Below are positions 47,456-59,190 of a DNA stretch of 64,000 nucleotides, in pieces. The notes beneath the pieces were generated by a model. That model worked only from the letters and a program-made list of their open reading frames with translations, did no database searches and was not told the DNA's origin. A program made the position numbers and the translations under genes. The stretch's first letter is position 1, and each line of letters opens with the position of its first letter. The stretch comes from Micractinium sp. NFX-FRZ (taxonomy: Eukaryota > Chlorophyta > Trebouxiophyceae > Chlorellales > Chlorellaceae): NCBI GenBank assembly GCA_029339195.1, contig JAPTJF010000043.1:166683-230682 (forward strand), in the 5' to 3' direction.

Positions 47456-48702
47456 GGCGCTGCTTAGGAGCAGCCTCAGGAGCCAACCTAGGAGCAACCT
47501 AGGAGGAGCCTCCTGCTGAGGCCCACCCCTTCAGGCAGCTGCCAAGGCCTGCACAGGCAGGGGCAGGAGGCGCCCCTCTCATCTCCAAAGGTGTGCATCC
47601 GCCGCCGCCCCAGGAAAAACACGTGCGCGCAGATGCACACCGGCTGCTGTCGCCCCCCCTCCCCCTGCCTGCCCTCTCCGTTTTCCGTCTGTTGAGCGTG
47701 CCACACAAGCCCCCACCCACGCCCACACACACTTGGTACTGTACTTGCACATCCCTCCTCCCCGATTGGTTTGTCACATCCCACAGTTGGCCCACCCCCC
47801 CTCGATACCCCGCGTCCCCTCCCCTTCCGCACTCACAAGCCACCAGGTGCAAACCAGCGGCGGCGCCCCCATCTGTTCCTCTTTTTCCCCACCCTGGACG
47901 ATTCTTTGGGCGGTGAACGGGCGGCGCTCGCCGCCTGCCTGGCCCCCCTAGCCGCCGATTGAGTTGCCTGCTTCTGCCCCACCCACCTCCCCTTGCTCAC
48001 ACGCCCCGCCTGCCCTCACTTGCCCCCAAGCGACGCCGCCTCACCTGGCAGGGACCCCGGTCCATTTGATTTCTACCCCCTCAGCACAGCGCAGCCATGC
48101 GCATTGCGTAGAACGCTCCCCGCTCTTACTCACAATTAATGAATGATGCAGAACCGCCGACCCCAGCACTGTCAGCGGCCCACCGCTGATGTAACCCACA
48201 AACAACACCGCTCCGATTGCAGAAGGCAAGGTGGGCAGCGCAAACACAGGGAGCCCTGAAGGGTGCTGAATGGAGCCACAGGCAGAGGGTTGTTCCCTAC
48301 ACTCCCTTGCTCGATCACTCAGCAGTCCCGGCTACAGGAAAGGTTAGTCATGGCGCAGTCGGAAGAGGTACAGAAGAGCAGCAATGAAAGTGTGAGGGGT
48401 CAGTGGTGTGTGTGTGGCGTCAGAAGGGTAAGTGTAGGGCCATTTGGAGAGGGGTAGAACGGTGGCGGGCGGGAGCTGACGAGCAGAGAGTAATTTGGGC
48501 AGCAAGGATGTTCCCGACCAAACCAGCATCGCCTCGCACGTTTGCGGTGCACTTGCACACGGGCGGAGATGTGGGCGGGTGCAGCTGTGGGCTGAGCTGG
48601 CAGGCGGTGTACGTAATGGGCCCATGCAGCAGATGCATCATTTGTTTGTTGGGTGTGCACATGGCGAGCGTGCATGTATGTGCAAGACCGCTAGCTGCCC
48701 CG
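47456..48702. other. Convergent 3' regions
   Basis: 1.25 kb between two converging genes, mainly C-rich 3' untranslated sequence of the synthase followed by that of the RNA-binding protein. No coding region is supported. Confidence 0.45.
48190..48194 (+). terminator. TGTAA poly(A) signal (MIPS)
   Basis: TGTAA lies about 735 nt past the synthase stop, implying a long 3' untranslated region. Confidence 0.4.
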
Positions 48703-50784
48703 CTAGCTGGCCACGCCTGCTGCTGCAGCTGCTGCGGCCGCCGCGGCAGCCGCTGCGGCGCCAGGCGGCGGCATGCCGTTGTACCCATCCAGCGGCAGCG
48801 CGATGGGGCGCGGCATGCCGTTGCCCGCCGCCGCTGCCACCGGCTCCACAAAGGCCCCGGCTGCGTCCCGCTTGCGCCCAAACGGGTTCTTGCTGTACTG
48901 AATGCGGATGCCGCCGCGGTCGGAGGACGCCAGTATGGCGCCCTGCTGCGCGTCGTGCACCGCCATGGCCGTGGGGACATCCAGGAATTCGATGAAGCAG
49001 GACATGCCCTTGGGGCCGCGCACCAGCTTGAGCTGCTGGAAGCCGGGCTGGTGGCTGCACGACGGAGTGAGGAAAGAGGAAAGACGTTGGCCGGCAGCGA
49101 GGGGCGCTGGAGGTGCAGGGGGCGCGGCCAGGCAGGGGTGTGGTGTGGCGCCGGATGGCGGTGCCCATGTGTCGCCACGTGAGCTTAGCGGCTTGAACTG
49201 GCATAACCCGGTAGCCCATGCAGCTTGCACTGTCCCTGCAGCGCTGCTTGCGGCATCCGCAGTAGTGCCTCACCAGAACAGGCCGCGCATCTCCGCCTCG
49301 TTCACTTGGTCCCCAAGGTTGCCGATGAACAGCGTGTTGCAGGGAGGGTTGTCCTGCAGGCAGGCAGGCAGGCAGGGGATGCAGGCGTTGAATGGCAGGC
49401 TGAATGAAAGCCCTGTGTTACAGTGATCGCCACTGTGCACAGCATGCTGTTCACATGCCCTTTGGGCCCCTTCCACCCTCGCCTCCATGGCCCAGCAACA
49501 TGAACGGCTCCAACCTGCGGCCCCCCACCTTGGTGTTGGTGATGGGTGCATAACCACGCGGCTGCACCGGCGCCACCACCGCCCCCTGCGGCGCCCCGGC
49601 GGCGCCTCCGCCGGGCATGCCGCCGTATGCTGCTGCCGCGTGGCCGTAGGGCCCTGGCGCTGCGCCGGGCGCCGGCGCCACGGTGCCGGGCGGGAAGCCG
49701 CCGGCATAGCCGCCGCTGGGACCCTCAAATGTGGGCCGGCTGCGCTTGGTGGCTGCTGCAGGGTCGTCCTTCAGGTACCTGCAGCAGCAGAATGAGTGGG
49801 TGGTGACATGTAAGGCTGCAGGCACCCTGCACAGGTCCGAAGCGAAGCAGGCATGGGAAGCTACGCACACCCAGCGTGCAGGCGTGCCCAGCCCCTCCAA
49901 CAAGCACCCACACCAGCCACAGGCACCCACCACACAACATGCACCACCACAGGTGATGCCACTCTGCGGCGCCTACTTTCTATGCTCCACAGAGCCCGCC
50001 ACCTCCAGCACCCACATCCCCACGCACATGTTTTTGTGCGCCATCTCCGCCCGCAGCACGCTCTCCGTGTCAAACACCAGGTTCTGAATGGCGTCCACGG
50101 CTGCACGCGCCAGGCTGCCAGTGGCAAAGAGCGCAAACCCCTGCGCCTGGCCGTTGCGGTAGTGCATCTGAGAGGCCTGATGAAGGGCAGGGAGGAGGGC
50201 AGGGAGCTAGTTGGGCAGGCGACCAGGTGAATGAGCGGGCGGTTACACAGGGCATTCAGGCGCGCCTGGGATGTGTGGTGCCTTCCTGGCCAGGCAGCAA
50301 GCGTATGCCCATTTCACTGATCAGAAGCCTGCGCCGCAGCACCCACGTCCCGCAACCACCCAGCCCCCGGCACAACCGCCCGCCACCCACCCACCTCATA
50401 GCCTGGCAGGAAGCGCAGCATGTTGTTCAGCTCCCGCTCCCGTACGTCCTCCGGGAAGCCGGTGATGAACACAGTGCGCACCTCATCTGCAGGGCACAAC
50501 ACGAAAGCAGCGGCAGGGCTCCCTGGTCAGCCGCCGCGGCGCCGGCGGGTGGGCGCTCACTCACTCAGCTGCCTTGCAGCGCGCCTCTGCGACTTTGTCG
50601 GTGCAATCTGGCAGTGCACGTGCGCCTTCCAAGGGCAGGCCCAGGCCTGCGGGCGCGCACCTGAGGTGGGCACTGGGGCCTGCGGCGGCGGCTGTGCCGG
50701 CGCATAGAAGTAGGCCGGTGGGGCATAGAAGTGATGACTGTAGGGGTCGCCTCCAAGCCCCTGTGCCTCAAAAGAGAACGCCAT
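48703..50784 (-). CDS. Two-RRM RNA-binding protein (RBPMS/Whi3-like)
   Basis: Exons 50784..50661, 50486..50395, 50176..50028, 49778..49529, 49353..49274 and 49054..48703 give 348 residues. RRM1 (about residues 42-121) shows VRTVFITGFPEDVRERELNN and GFALFATGSLARAAVDAIQN. RRM2 (about 206-295) shows CNTLFIGNLGDQVNEAEMRG and MSCFIEFLDVPTAMAVHDAQ followed by SSDRGGIRIQYSKNPFG. The N-terminus is Tyr/Pro-rich, the linker Gly/Pro/Ala-rich, and the C-terminus ends in a run of about 13 Ala. The RRM pair and its SSDRGG motif resemble the RBPMS/couch potato/Whi3 group and plant relatives. These bind mRNA; targets are unknown. Confidence 0.85.
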
Positions 50785-51112
50785 TCTCCCCACACGGTCG
50801 CCAAGGACACTGCTCAACCAAGGACAGCCGCCACGGTGCCGGTGCGTGTGCAGAAAGCTAGTGTGTGACGGTCTGGAGACAGAAGGCACGCACAATTGTG
50901 TCCATGCATGGCAGGAAATGGAACTGCACTCGCGCGCCATGTCATCCGTGTCCATGCGAGACGCCGTTCGGCCATGTATTCGTGTTCTTACATCGGCATT
51001 AGTACAGGGGTGATCGCTGGATAGCGCAACAAAGACCAGAGCTCTGCCAGATGCATGCCCCAGGTTGGCAGTAACCAGAGTTGCCCATTCACGCATCGGG
51101 CAACCCACAGCG
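50785..51112. promoter_or_regulatory. Divergent promoter, RRM protein / ELP2
   Basis: 328 bp, the shortest divergent gap in the window. No coding signal. Confidence 0.4.
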
Positions 51113-52405
51113 ATGCCTCCAGCAGCAGTGGCCCTGGTTCATGTCGGGGCGGGCTGCAACAGGGTGGTGGACGCGCTGAGCTGGGGCGAGACGGGCCTCC
51201 TGGCCTACGCAGCCCACAACGCCGTGTTGATCTACAACCCAGAGGTGCGTGGTGGGGCGATGGCCAGCGCAGCCGGCCCGCAGACGCCAGGGTTTGACCT
51301 CTGCCGCTCGCTGGCTCCCGCCGGCCAGAGCCGCTCGCTGCTTCCCTACTCCCCTTGCACGTGCCGTTGCTGACCTGACTTCCGCTCCACCCACCCCGTG
51401 CAGGAAGCGCGGGTGCTCGGCACGATGCTGGGGCACACCGACCGCGTCAACTGCGTGCACTGGCTGCCCTCTGCCGCGCTGGGCCTGCAGCAGGAGACAG
51501 CTGGGCCTGCAGCAGCAGACAGCCCCCTGGCAGCAACCGCGCTCGCCTCTGGATCAGGCGACGGCAGCGTGCGCATCTGGCAGTGGAGCCCCAGCACGCC
51601 TGGACAGCCCTGGCGGCAGGCAGCCGTGCTGCAGGGGCACTCTGGCCCGGTCACCTCCCTCGCGACGCTGCCGCTGCCCGGCAGCGGCGGCCAAGGCCTG
51701 CTGCTCGTCAGCACTGCTGGCGATGCAGAAGTGCTCGTGTGGGAGTGTGTCCCCTCTCCTGCGGACAGCACCCAGCTCAGCAATGGCAGCAGTGTCGGCA
51801 GCGGCAGCAGCAGCATCCCCCCAGACGCCACACCACCGCTGCTGCAGCAGGGTGCGTGGCGCCTGCGCCAGCGCCTCCCACTTGGGCACCAGCTGCAGGG
51901 CTGTGCCGCGCTGGCACCGCTTCCAGCTGACCCCGATTGGGTGCTGCTGGCGCTGGGCGGAGTAGATGCCGTAGTACGCCTGTACCTGTGTCCGCTAGGT
52001 GGCCAGTTTGAGCCTGTATGCCAGCTGGCGGGGCACCAGGACTGGATCAAGGGGCTGGCGTTTGCACAGCTGGACGGTGAGGGATCCGGGGGGTGACCCT
52101 GGGGGAGTGAGGGAGAACGGGGTGGGGATGTGAAACAGGGTGGGCTTGCTGGCAAGGCTGCCGGATGCCTGGCCTGCTCTGGCTGGCCGGTGTGCCCTGT
52201 CGTTTGCTCTCCCTGCCCTCCTGCTTGGCACCTCCTGGCACAGCATGCCGACCAGCCACCCAACCGGCTCTGCCTGGACCTGTGTTCCCACCATCGCCAC
52301 CAACCATCAAACCCTTGTCCTTGGCGATTGCTACTTCCCGCCTGCAGACGGCAAGCTGCTGCTGGCCAGCGCCTCGCAGGACAAGAATGTGCGGGTCTGG
52401 GCGGT

Positions 52406-52437
<32 letters not shown>

Positions 52438-55400
52438 CGAATGGCATAGCCAGCGCAGAGCTTCCCGCAGCAGCGGCGGCGGCGCTGCTCACTCGCTACG
52501 CCCCCAAGCCCCTCATCCGCACCCACCAGCACGAGTATAGCGCCACCCTGGAGGCGCTGCTTATAGGGCACGAGGACTGGGTGCACTCTGTGGCCTGGCA
52601 CCCACCGGTGCCGTGTGGTGATGGCGGCAGCAGCGGTGGCACCGCCCTCAGCCAGCCAGCCTGCCTGCTGTCGGCCTCTATGGATCGCACAATGATGGTG
52701 TGGCGTCCCGACGGCGCAACAGGTGACTGGGGCGGGGCACCAGCAGACTCGCCGCCGGCGTGGGGTTCTCCCTGCATGCTGCGGCGGGTGGACTTTGGTC
52801 ATGCTAGGTGATCACCTGCGTTAAGGGTTGCACCTCGCTGCCCGACTCTGCCACGGCAAACAAACGTTGTGTGTGTTGTGTGTGCAATTGTCTCATTTTG
52901 CGCTGTTCGAAGCAGCGTGCGCACCCCCTCTGTTGCGCATGCTGTCAAATTCAGCGCCACAGCAACCCCGCGCCGGCCCACCTGGGCTGGCGGTGCCGCC
53001 ATCTCTGGTTTGTGGCTGGGCCTGCCCGCATCAGGCCCTGCTGTCCATGGCAGTACGCACACTCCCTGCATCGCACCCCCCTTCTTATGCATTGCTTTAT
53101 ATACTATATCTTCATCAACACCTCCCGCCACCTCTTGACCCCTGTCAACACCTCCCGCCGCCACCATCCCCCTGCTCGTGGGGCCCACACCCAGCCCTCT
53201 GCTCCCACCCACTGTCACGGCTTCCTCTGCCCACCCGCCCGCATGCTCAACAAACTGTGTCCCTGCCTGCCCGTGCTGTCGCGCAGGCCTGTGGATGTGC
53301 GAAGAGTCGGTGGGTGATGCCGGCGCCAACCACCTGGGCTACTACACCGGCGTGTGGAGCCCCGACGGCAGGGGCATCGCAGCCCACGGCTTCACTGGAG
53401 CCCTACACATCTGGCGGCGGCAGGGCGGCGAGGGCAGCGGCGATGGCGGCTGGCTGCCAGCACACGCGCTGGGCGGGCACTATGGGCAGGTCGTGGATGC
53501 CTGCTGGGCGGCCGACGGCGCCTGCCTGCTGACGGTGAGCACCGACCAGACGGCGCGCATCACCACGCAGCTGGCGGGCGGCCACTGGTGTGAGATTGCG
53601 CGCCCGCAGGTGCACGGCCATGACTTTAGCAGCGTGGCAGCACTGCCCACGGAGGGCAGCGGCGGCGGTGGCGGCGGCGGTGGCGGCGGCGGCGGGAGCG
53701 GGAGCGCACCAGAGCGCTACTTGTATGCCAGCGGCAGCGAGGAGAAGGTGATACGTGTGTTTGAGGCGCCGCGCGCCTTTCGAGACACACTTGCCATGGC
53801 GCGCGGCCACGCCGTGGCGCCTGCCAGCTCAGCACGGCAGCAGCAGGGCGGCAGCGCTGCCGCGGCGCTGGGTGCGCTGCTGCCCGCGCTGGGGCTGTCT
53901 AACAAGGCGGTGTTTGACGAGCGGGACAATGACGTGGCAGGCGCAGCAGGCGGCGTGGCGGCCACAGGGGCAGAGGCGTACACAGAGGGCGCGGATTTGG
54001 TGCCGCACGCTGCCCCCTCGGCTGTGGCGGGGCCACCCCTCGAGGAGCACCTGTCACAGAATACGCTGTGGCCCGAGGTACACAAGCTGTACGGGCACGG
54101 CAACGAGCTGTACTGCCTGGCAGCGGGTGAGGCGGGGCAGGCTGGGCGGGTGGGGCTGGGGTGGGGCTAGCTGCGGCGGCGGGGCACCGGGGGGAGGGGC
54201 ATGCAGGCGACCTCTGTGTTAGTCTGAAGCGTCTTCTGGCCAGCCTCCTCAAGTGCAAAGGAGTTGCCGTCTCCAGCCTGCCCGTCAGCCTGCCTGCTTG
54301 CCACCATGCCTCCCTGTTCTGACTCCTCTCCGCTGCGCTCAGCTGCCCGCTCCCCTGCCCTCGCTCCCCACCCCCCACGCCTCCTGCAGACCCCCTCGGC
54401 CACTACCTGGCCTCTGCCTGCCGCGCCCAATCTGCCGACACCGCCGCCATCTGGGTGTGGGACACTCGCAACTGGACGGGCGTGGCCCAGCTGCCTGCCC
54501 ACACTCTGACAGGTGCGGCGGCACTGCTGCCACAGGCAGGGCGCAGCTGCCCTCGTGCTGCGCAGAATCACGTGTGCACGGGCGGCGGTTGCCTCTGCGC
54601 ATTGGCATTTCAATGTTGTTGGCAACAGCGGTGTACGCAGCAACACAAGAGGACAGTTTGGGAGCTGAGCAGCTGCCACCGCCCACCCGCCCGTCCCTGC
54701 CCTGATCCTGCAGTCACCCAGCTCGCCTTCAGCCCCAACGGCCGGTACCTAGCTTCAGCCAGCCGCGACCGCACTGTTGCCATCTTTGAGCGGCAGCAGG
54801 ACGAGCAGCAGCAGCAGCAGCACAGCGGCCAGGCCGGTGGCAGGCCGCTGCCGTTTCGGTTGGTTGGCCGCATCAAGGTGCACGCCCGTATCGTGTGGGG
54901 CCTCCATTGGGCGCCCGACTCCCGCCTGCTGGCCACAGCCTCGCGCGACGGCAAGGGTGCGCACCTTACCATGCTGTGCTGTGCCGTGCTGTGCCGTGCT
55001 GTGTGCCAGCACAGAGCAGGCGCTCTCTGATGCCACTGCTGCTGCCGTCGGGTTGCCTGCATGGCAACAGTGTCAGGCTTGCCCCCCAGACCAGCGCACT
55101 GCCGGTCTCCCCCTGCTCATGCGCCCTTCATGCTGCGCTACCCTGCCCACGTTGCAGTCAAGGTGTGGGACCTGGGAGGAGCTTCGGCAACCCAGCCAGC
55201 CCTGCCAGCAGCGCCGCTTGCAACCATTGCGTGTGGGGACAGCGTGCGCAGCGTGCAGTTCACGCCCGACTGCCAGCCTGGCGCCAGCTACCACCTGGCC
55301 GCCGGCCTGGAGAACGGCAGCGTGCAGCTGCTGCGCTTGGCTGCCAGCCAAGAAGGCCAGCCGCTGACGGAGGTTTCCCAGCAGGCGCAGCAGCAGCAGC

Positions 55401-55603
55401 AGCCGCAGCAGCCTCCTCTGCTCAGCTTGGAGCTGCTCTGGCAGGCACCGCTGCATGAGCAGCACGCGGCGGCGGTGCGGCGGCTGTGCTGGCGGCGGGA
55501 GGGGGCGGAGGAGGGGCAGGAGGAGGCGGGGGCAGGCCAGCGCCTGCAGCTGGCCTCTGTCTCTGAGGACCACTCCCTGCGCATCTTTTCTGTGACCTTG
55601 TAG
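51113..55603 (+). CDS. ELP2: Elongator complex protein 2 (WD40)
   Basis: ELP2 is a WD40 scaffold of the Elongator complex, which modifies wobble uridines in tRNA and is also linked to transcription elongation. Exons 51113..51244, 51404..52076, 52348..52722, 53287..54126, 54390..54512, 54714..54956 and 55158..55603 give 943 residues. Two beta-propellers' worth of WD repeats are visible: LGHTDRVNCVHWLP, LASGSGDGSVRIWQW, LQGHSGPVTSLATLP, LAGHQDWIKGLAFAQ, LLASASQDKNVRVWAV, LIGHEDWVHSVAWHP, SASMDRTMMVWRPDG, TGVWSPDGRGIAAHGF, LTVSTDQTARITTQL, LASASRDRTVAIFER, HARIVWGLHWAPDSRLLATA. The order and the ETGLLAYAAHNAVLIYNPE start fit ELP2. The length exceeds the usual roughly 800 through Gln, Gly and Ala insertions, including 11-13 Gly near 53660. 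Confidence 0.9.
54970..55010. repeat. Intronic GCTGTGCC-type short repeats
   Basis: GCTGTGCCGT units in ELP2 intron 6, sense strand, just after the exon 6 donor. Confidence 0.65.
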
Positions 55604-56270
55604 CCATAGCTGTTGTAGATAGAAGTGTAGTACTGGGCTATCCCAGAAGCTGCCCTCTGACCAGTGCGCTATCCGTCATTCTCCCGCCCTGGCCCCCTGC
55701 TCTACCGGCCCAGCATGCCTGCCTGCCACCCCAGGTGTCACCCCACTGCCGCGCCCCTTCCCGACTCAATTTCATGTTGCGACTTTCATGTTATCAGCCA
55801 TCATGTTTCTTTTGTCAAAGTGTACACAAAGTGTACACAAAGTGGCCATCGACATTCCTTGCGAAAGGCCTGCCAAGCTGAAGACTAGTGCTGGAGCACA
55901 GTGAGCATGTGCTGTGATATGCTAAAGGGTGAAGGGGACAACCGCAGCAAGCGATGGTGAGGGGTGCATGTTTTGGAGTTGGGGAGCGCCTAAGGTGGGT
56001 GCAGGATTGGGGTGAACAGTGCAAAGTATTGCCAAAGAACTGGAAGCAGTGTGCAAGTTGTGGAAAATGAGTGCACAGTGGGGGAAGAGGGATGCAACTG
56101 GAGAGCATGGTACCACAAACGAGCTGGGCGTGTGAGGCAAGGCAACGCGGAGACGGGCAGTGAGGTGGTGAATGAGGGTATGAGGTGAAGATGAGGCAAG
56201 GATTCAGATGGTGTGCAAAGCTGCCACACATGGACTGGCAGCAACTGGCACAATGGTGTGATCAGCTGGG
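55604..56270. other. Convergent 3' regions
   Basis: Spacer between two converging genes. AAAGTGTACAC is directly repeated near 55816-55838. No coding signal. Confidence 0.45.
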
Positions 56271-57238
56271 CTATGGTGTCGGCACGAGGCCCCCCACACC
56301 GCCGCAGCGGCCTGCTGTGCATGCTGTGAAGCCGCAGCAGGATGCATGGCAGGCACTGTTGAACTGCCGTCCTGCGCAGCACACATAACGGATGACTGCC
56401 GGGCAGGTGACGTCAATGCAGCCGGGGCAGAGTGTTGGCGGGCGGGGCGGCGGGGGACGAGACGGGGGTGGCGAGCGAGTGGGCGGTGGAGGGCGGGCGG
56501 GGGGTGGGGGGCGAGGTGACGGAGGCTGAGCAGTCGCGCCCAGAGCCAGGGGAGGCCTGGGCGGGAGAGGGGGTGGGGGGCGAGCCGGCGGGGGACGGGG
56601 CGCTTGGGGCTGCGGCGGCGGGGGACGGGCTGGTGGCGGGCGTGGCTTTGGCGGCAGCGGCGGCGGGGGGCGGGACGGCGGGGGGGGCCGAGATGGCGGG
56701 GGCTGGGGTGGCGGGGGGCGAGGCAGCGGGGGGCGAGGCTGGGGTGGCGGCGGCCGCCGGCTGGGCGGCGGGCCGGCCGGGGGTGGCGGAGGGCTGGCGG
56801 GGCCGAGGCTTCTGCAGGTGCCAGGTGTGCACTGCTGGTAGCCGCAGCAGCCTGCAACGCAGGCGGAGCCATACTGGTGTCCATCACAGCAGACTGGATC
56901 GTAGATCATGGGGCAATATCTGTCGCGGCACGCTGTGCAGGGCTGCATCCCCACATCGCAGCCGGGGCAGCTGCTGAGCGGCGGTGGCGGGCGCCACGCG
57001 GTGCAGCCATGCGCCAAGCTGCATTCGTGAGGAGGGGCAGGTATTGTAGGGCTGGTTTATTGTTGTGCACGAAGCATGCAACGCATTGGAAGCATGGGAA
57101 TGCAGCGGCCGTCAAGGCACCCCCAACAGGTGCCGGCAACCGCCACAATGGCGGCACCTCCCAGCAGCGGTGCCGGCAACCACCACTGCGGTGCGCTTAC
57201 CTCGCCAACAGGAGGGTGGCGGCCCACAAACGCGACAT
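56271..57238 (-). CDS. Secreted protein: two Cys-rich Kazal-like modules joined by polyproline
   Basis: Exon 1, 57238..57201, encodes the start of a signal peptide; exon 2 is 57018..56271; 261 residues. Joined, the N-terminus reads MSRLWAATLLLASLAHG, a classical secretion signal. The mature protein has a Cys-rich module (CPMIYDPVCCDGHQYGSAC, then CCGYQQCTPGTC), a linker of about 125 residues made of PPPP/RPP/SPP repeats, and a second module (CPAVIRYVCCAGRQFNSAC, then CCGFTACTAGRC). The Cys spacing C-P-x6-V-C-C-x-G resembles Kazal-type inhibitor domains, with an extra Cys. The linker resembles hydroxyproline-rich pherophorin-type algal wall proteins. Location in the cell wall or medium is likely; inhibitor activity is inferred only. 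Confidence 0.78.
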
Positions 57239-59190
57239 AGGGGCCTGCTGGGCCTGCCTACCCGGGTGGGAGGCACGGAGATGGTGCAGAGGGTGAGAAC
57301 ACGCCCCGAGTGACCTGCTGCAAAACCCGCACGACGAAGCTTCAAGCACCTCACGGGTGTGGACGACACTAGAATAGCATGGGCCACCGTCCTTTGAGAG
57401 TGAGGACAGCACGGTCAGGCCGATCGTGCTGTGCTGCGCTTCGAGGAGCCCTCCTTCGGAAGCCAGCTGCACCCTGCCCAGGCCCTGGCTGGCGGGCTCT
57501 CATCATCAACATGTGCCGTCACCACAATTACGGGGTCCTCTAAATCTTTGGACTCGAGGTCAGGTACCCTAAGAATGTCCCACTCCAGGCTGAGCACTGA
57601 TGGGCTGCTGGATACCACGCCGCAGCTGGCTGGCTTGCACCGGGAGTGGTAGAGAGCTTACAACTGGGCATGAACCTTTAACATGGTGCAGCATGTGCTC
57701 AACATGGCAGAACTGCGTGGGCGGTCATGGGAAAGCAGAGGTCAGGGGCCATTGAGCCCGGCTATGCTGTGGCACAGAGGGAGGTGCGTCTGGACCCCGC
57801 AATTCGCAGGTGCTTGGAACGCTGCAGAGAGCCTAAGTGGGTTTAGTCACAGCCCTCCTTGCTGCACATAGGGTTGGGGTAGGAAAAATACCTCCTCCCA
57901 AACTTCCCAAGAGGTCCACGGCAGCCGCGCCGGGCGGAACACCGTCGCCCTCAGTTGCAGGCAGGGCGGCGCGCGAGGGCGGCCCAGCCGCCGCCCGTAA
58001 TCTTGATGCAGTTACGCATGTGCAGCCCTCCGAAGAGAATGCAGAAGGCAGAAAGCAGGAAGCAGGCGGCAGCCGTGGTCCCCAATGGCAAGCATCAGAG
58101 GCTGGGAGGGCACCGCACGGCTTGCAACCACATGGAGGCAGCACGCCAAGTGCGTGATGCTTGCCAGCCAAAGTATTCAAATGGCTAGGGTGTTGGCGCT
58201 GTTTTGATGTGCTCTTTTGGGTTCTTTGAGCGGTCAGCAGCCGGCGACATGCACGTGCAATCCCCGGGGAATCTGCGTGTAATCACGGACCCCAAGTGCA
58301 TCGCCAGCGTCTTTGGTGGAGGGCAGGTTACAACAGGTGGAGGTAGCAGGGGGCCAGGTGCTGCGTGGCAGTGCATGGGGGGTATGAGAGGAGGGGGTAG
58401 CGGAGCAGGGGGGACACGGGGGACACGTGGGAAACGTGAATAAAAGGGCACACACAGCGAAGGGAATGAAACAGACTGGGGCGGGAGGGGCAGAGGGCCC
58501 GCAGCCGCTTTGAATGGGGGGCGTTGGTGGTACAACAGACACCGTTGTTCGGGGGAGTGGGCCGGCTGGGAGGGAGGCAAGAAAGTTAGGGTGGGGGCGT
58601 GGGTGCAACGGCGGGAGGTGGGTGGGGCCACACACATTGAGAAGAATGAGGATTGGGGGGGTTGGCTGCGGGCCTGGCGTTCTGAGTTGCAGGGACAGGG
58701 ATTGTACAGCAGGCAGGCAGCAAATACAACAAGCAGGCGGGCGAGCAGGGTGGCATGTGTACAGCTCTGAAAGCAAGGCGGGGTGGGGCACAAGGCAGAG
58801 AAGGTGGGAGGGACTCGCGAGGGAGCGGGGGTTCGAAGTCAGGGAGGCTCGTGTCATGAGAAACTGGGGAGAGGGGTTGTTTGGGAGGGGCAAGAGGAGG
58901 AGCTGCTGGCTGAGAACTTAGGGAGGGGGGGCAGAGTGGGAGGTGCCTGACTGAGCTGGCTGTTTGTGCCTGGAGCGGGCGCGGATGCGCAAAAACCCTA
59001 GCAAAGACGGGCTGGTAGGTGCCTGTGAATGTCCGGCAACAGCAGGCTGTGGTCAACTGTGGGTCCGGTGGACGGTCTAGTTGCTGGCAGAGAGGGGCCA
59101 GTTGCCAGCTCACTTTTAGAGCCGGGCAGAGGGGGCCCAAGTCTGGGGCCTGGTCCAGGTTTGGCAGAGTGAGGCAGAGGCAGGCCGGCC
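57239..59190. other. Long intergenic region
   Basis: About 58300-59190 looks like the long 3' untranslated region of ATG13 (C-rich on the minus strand, with a minus-strand TGTAA at 58328-58332). The part from 57239 to about 58300 holds the promoter of the Cys-rich protein gene. I see no supported coding region in it. Confidence 0.4.

Noticed and set aside
58510..58921. Overlapping G/W/R-rich + strand frames
   Set aside because: They lie in the G-rich complement of the ATG13 3' untranslated region and encode Gly/Arg/Trp-rich sequence only.
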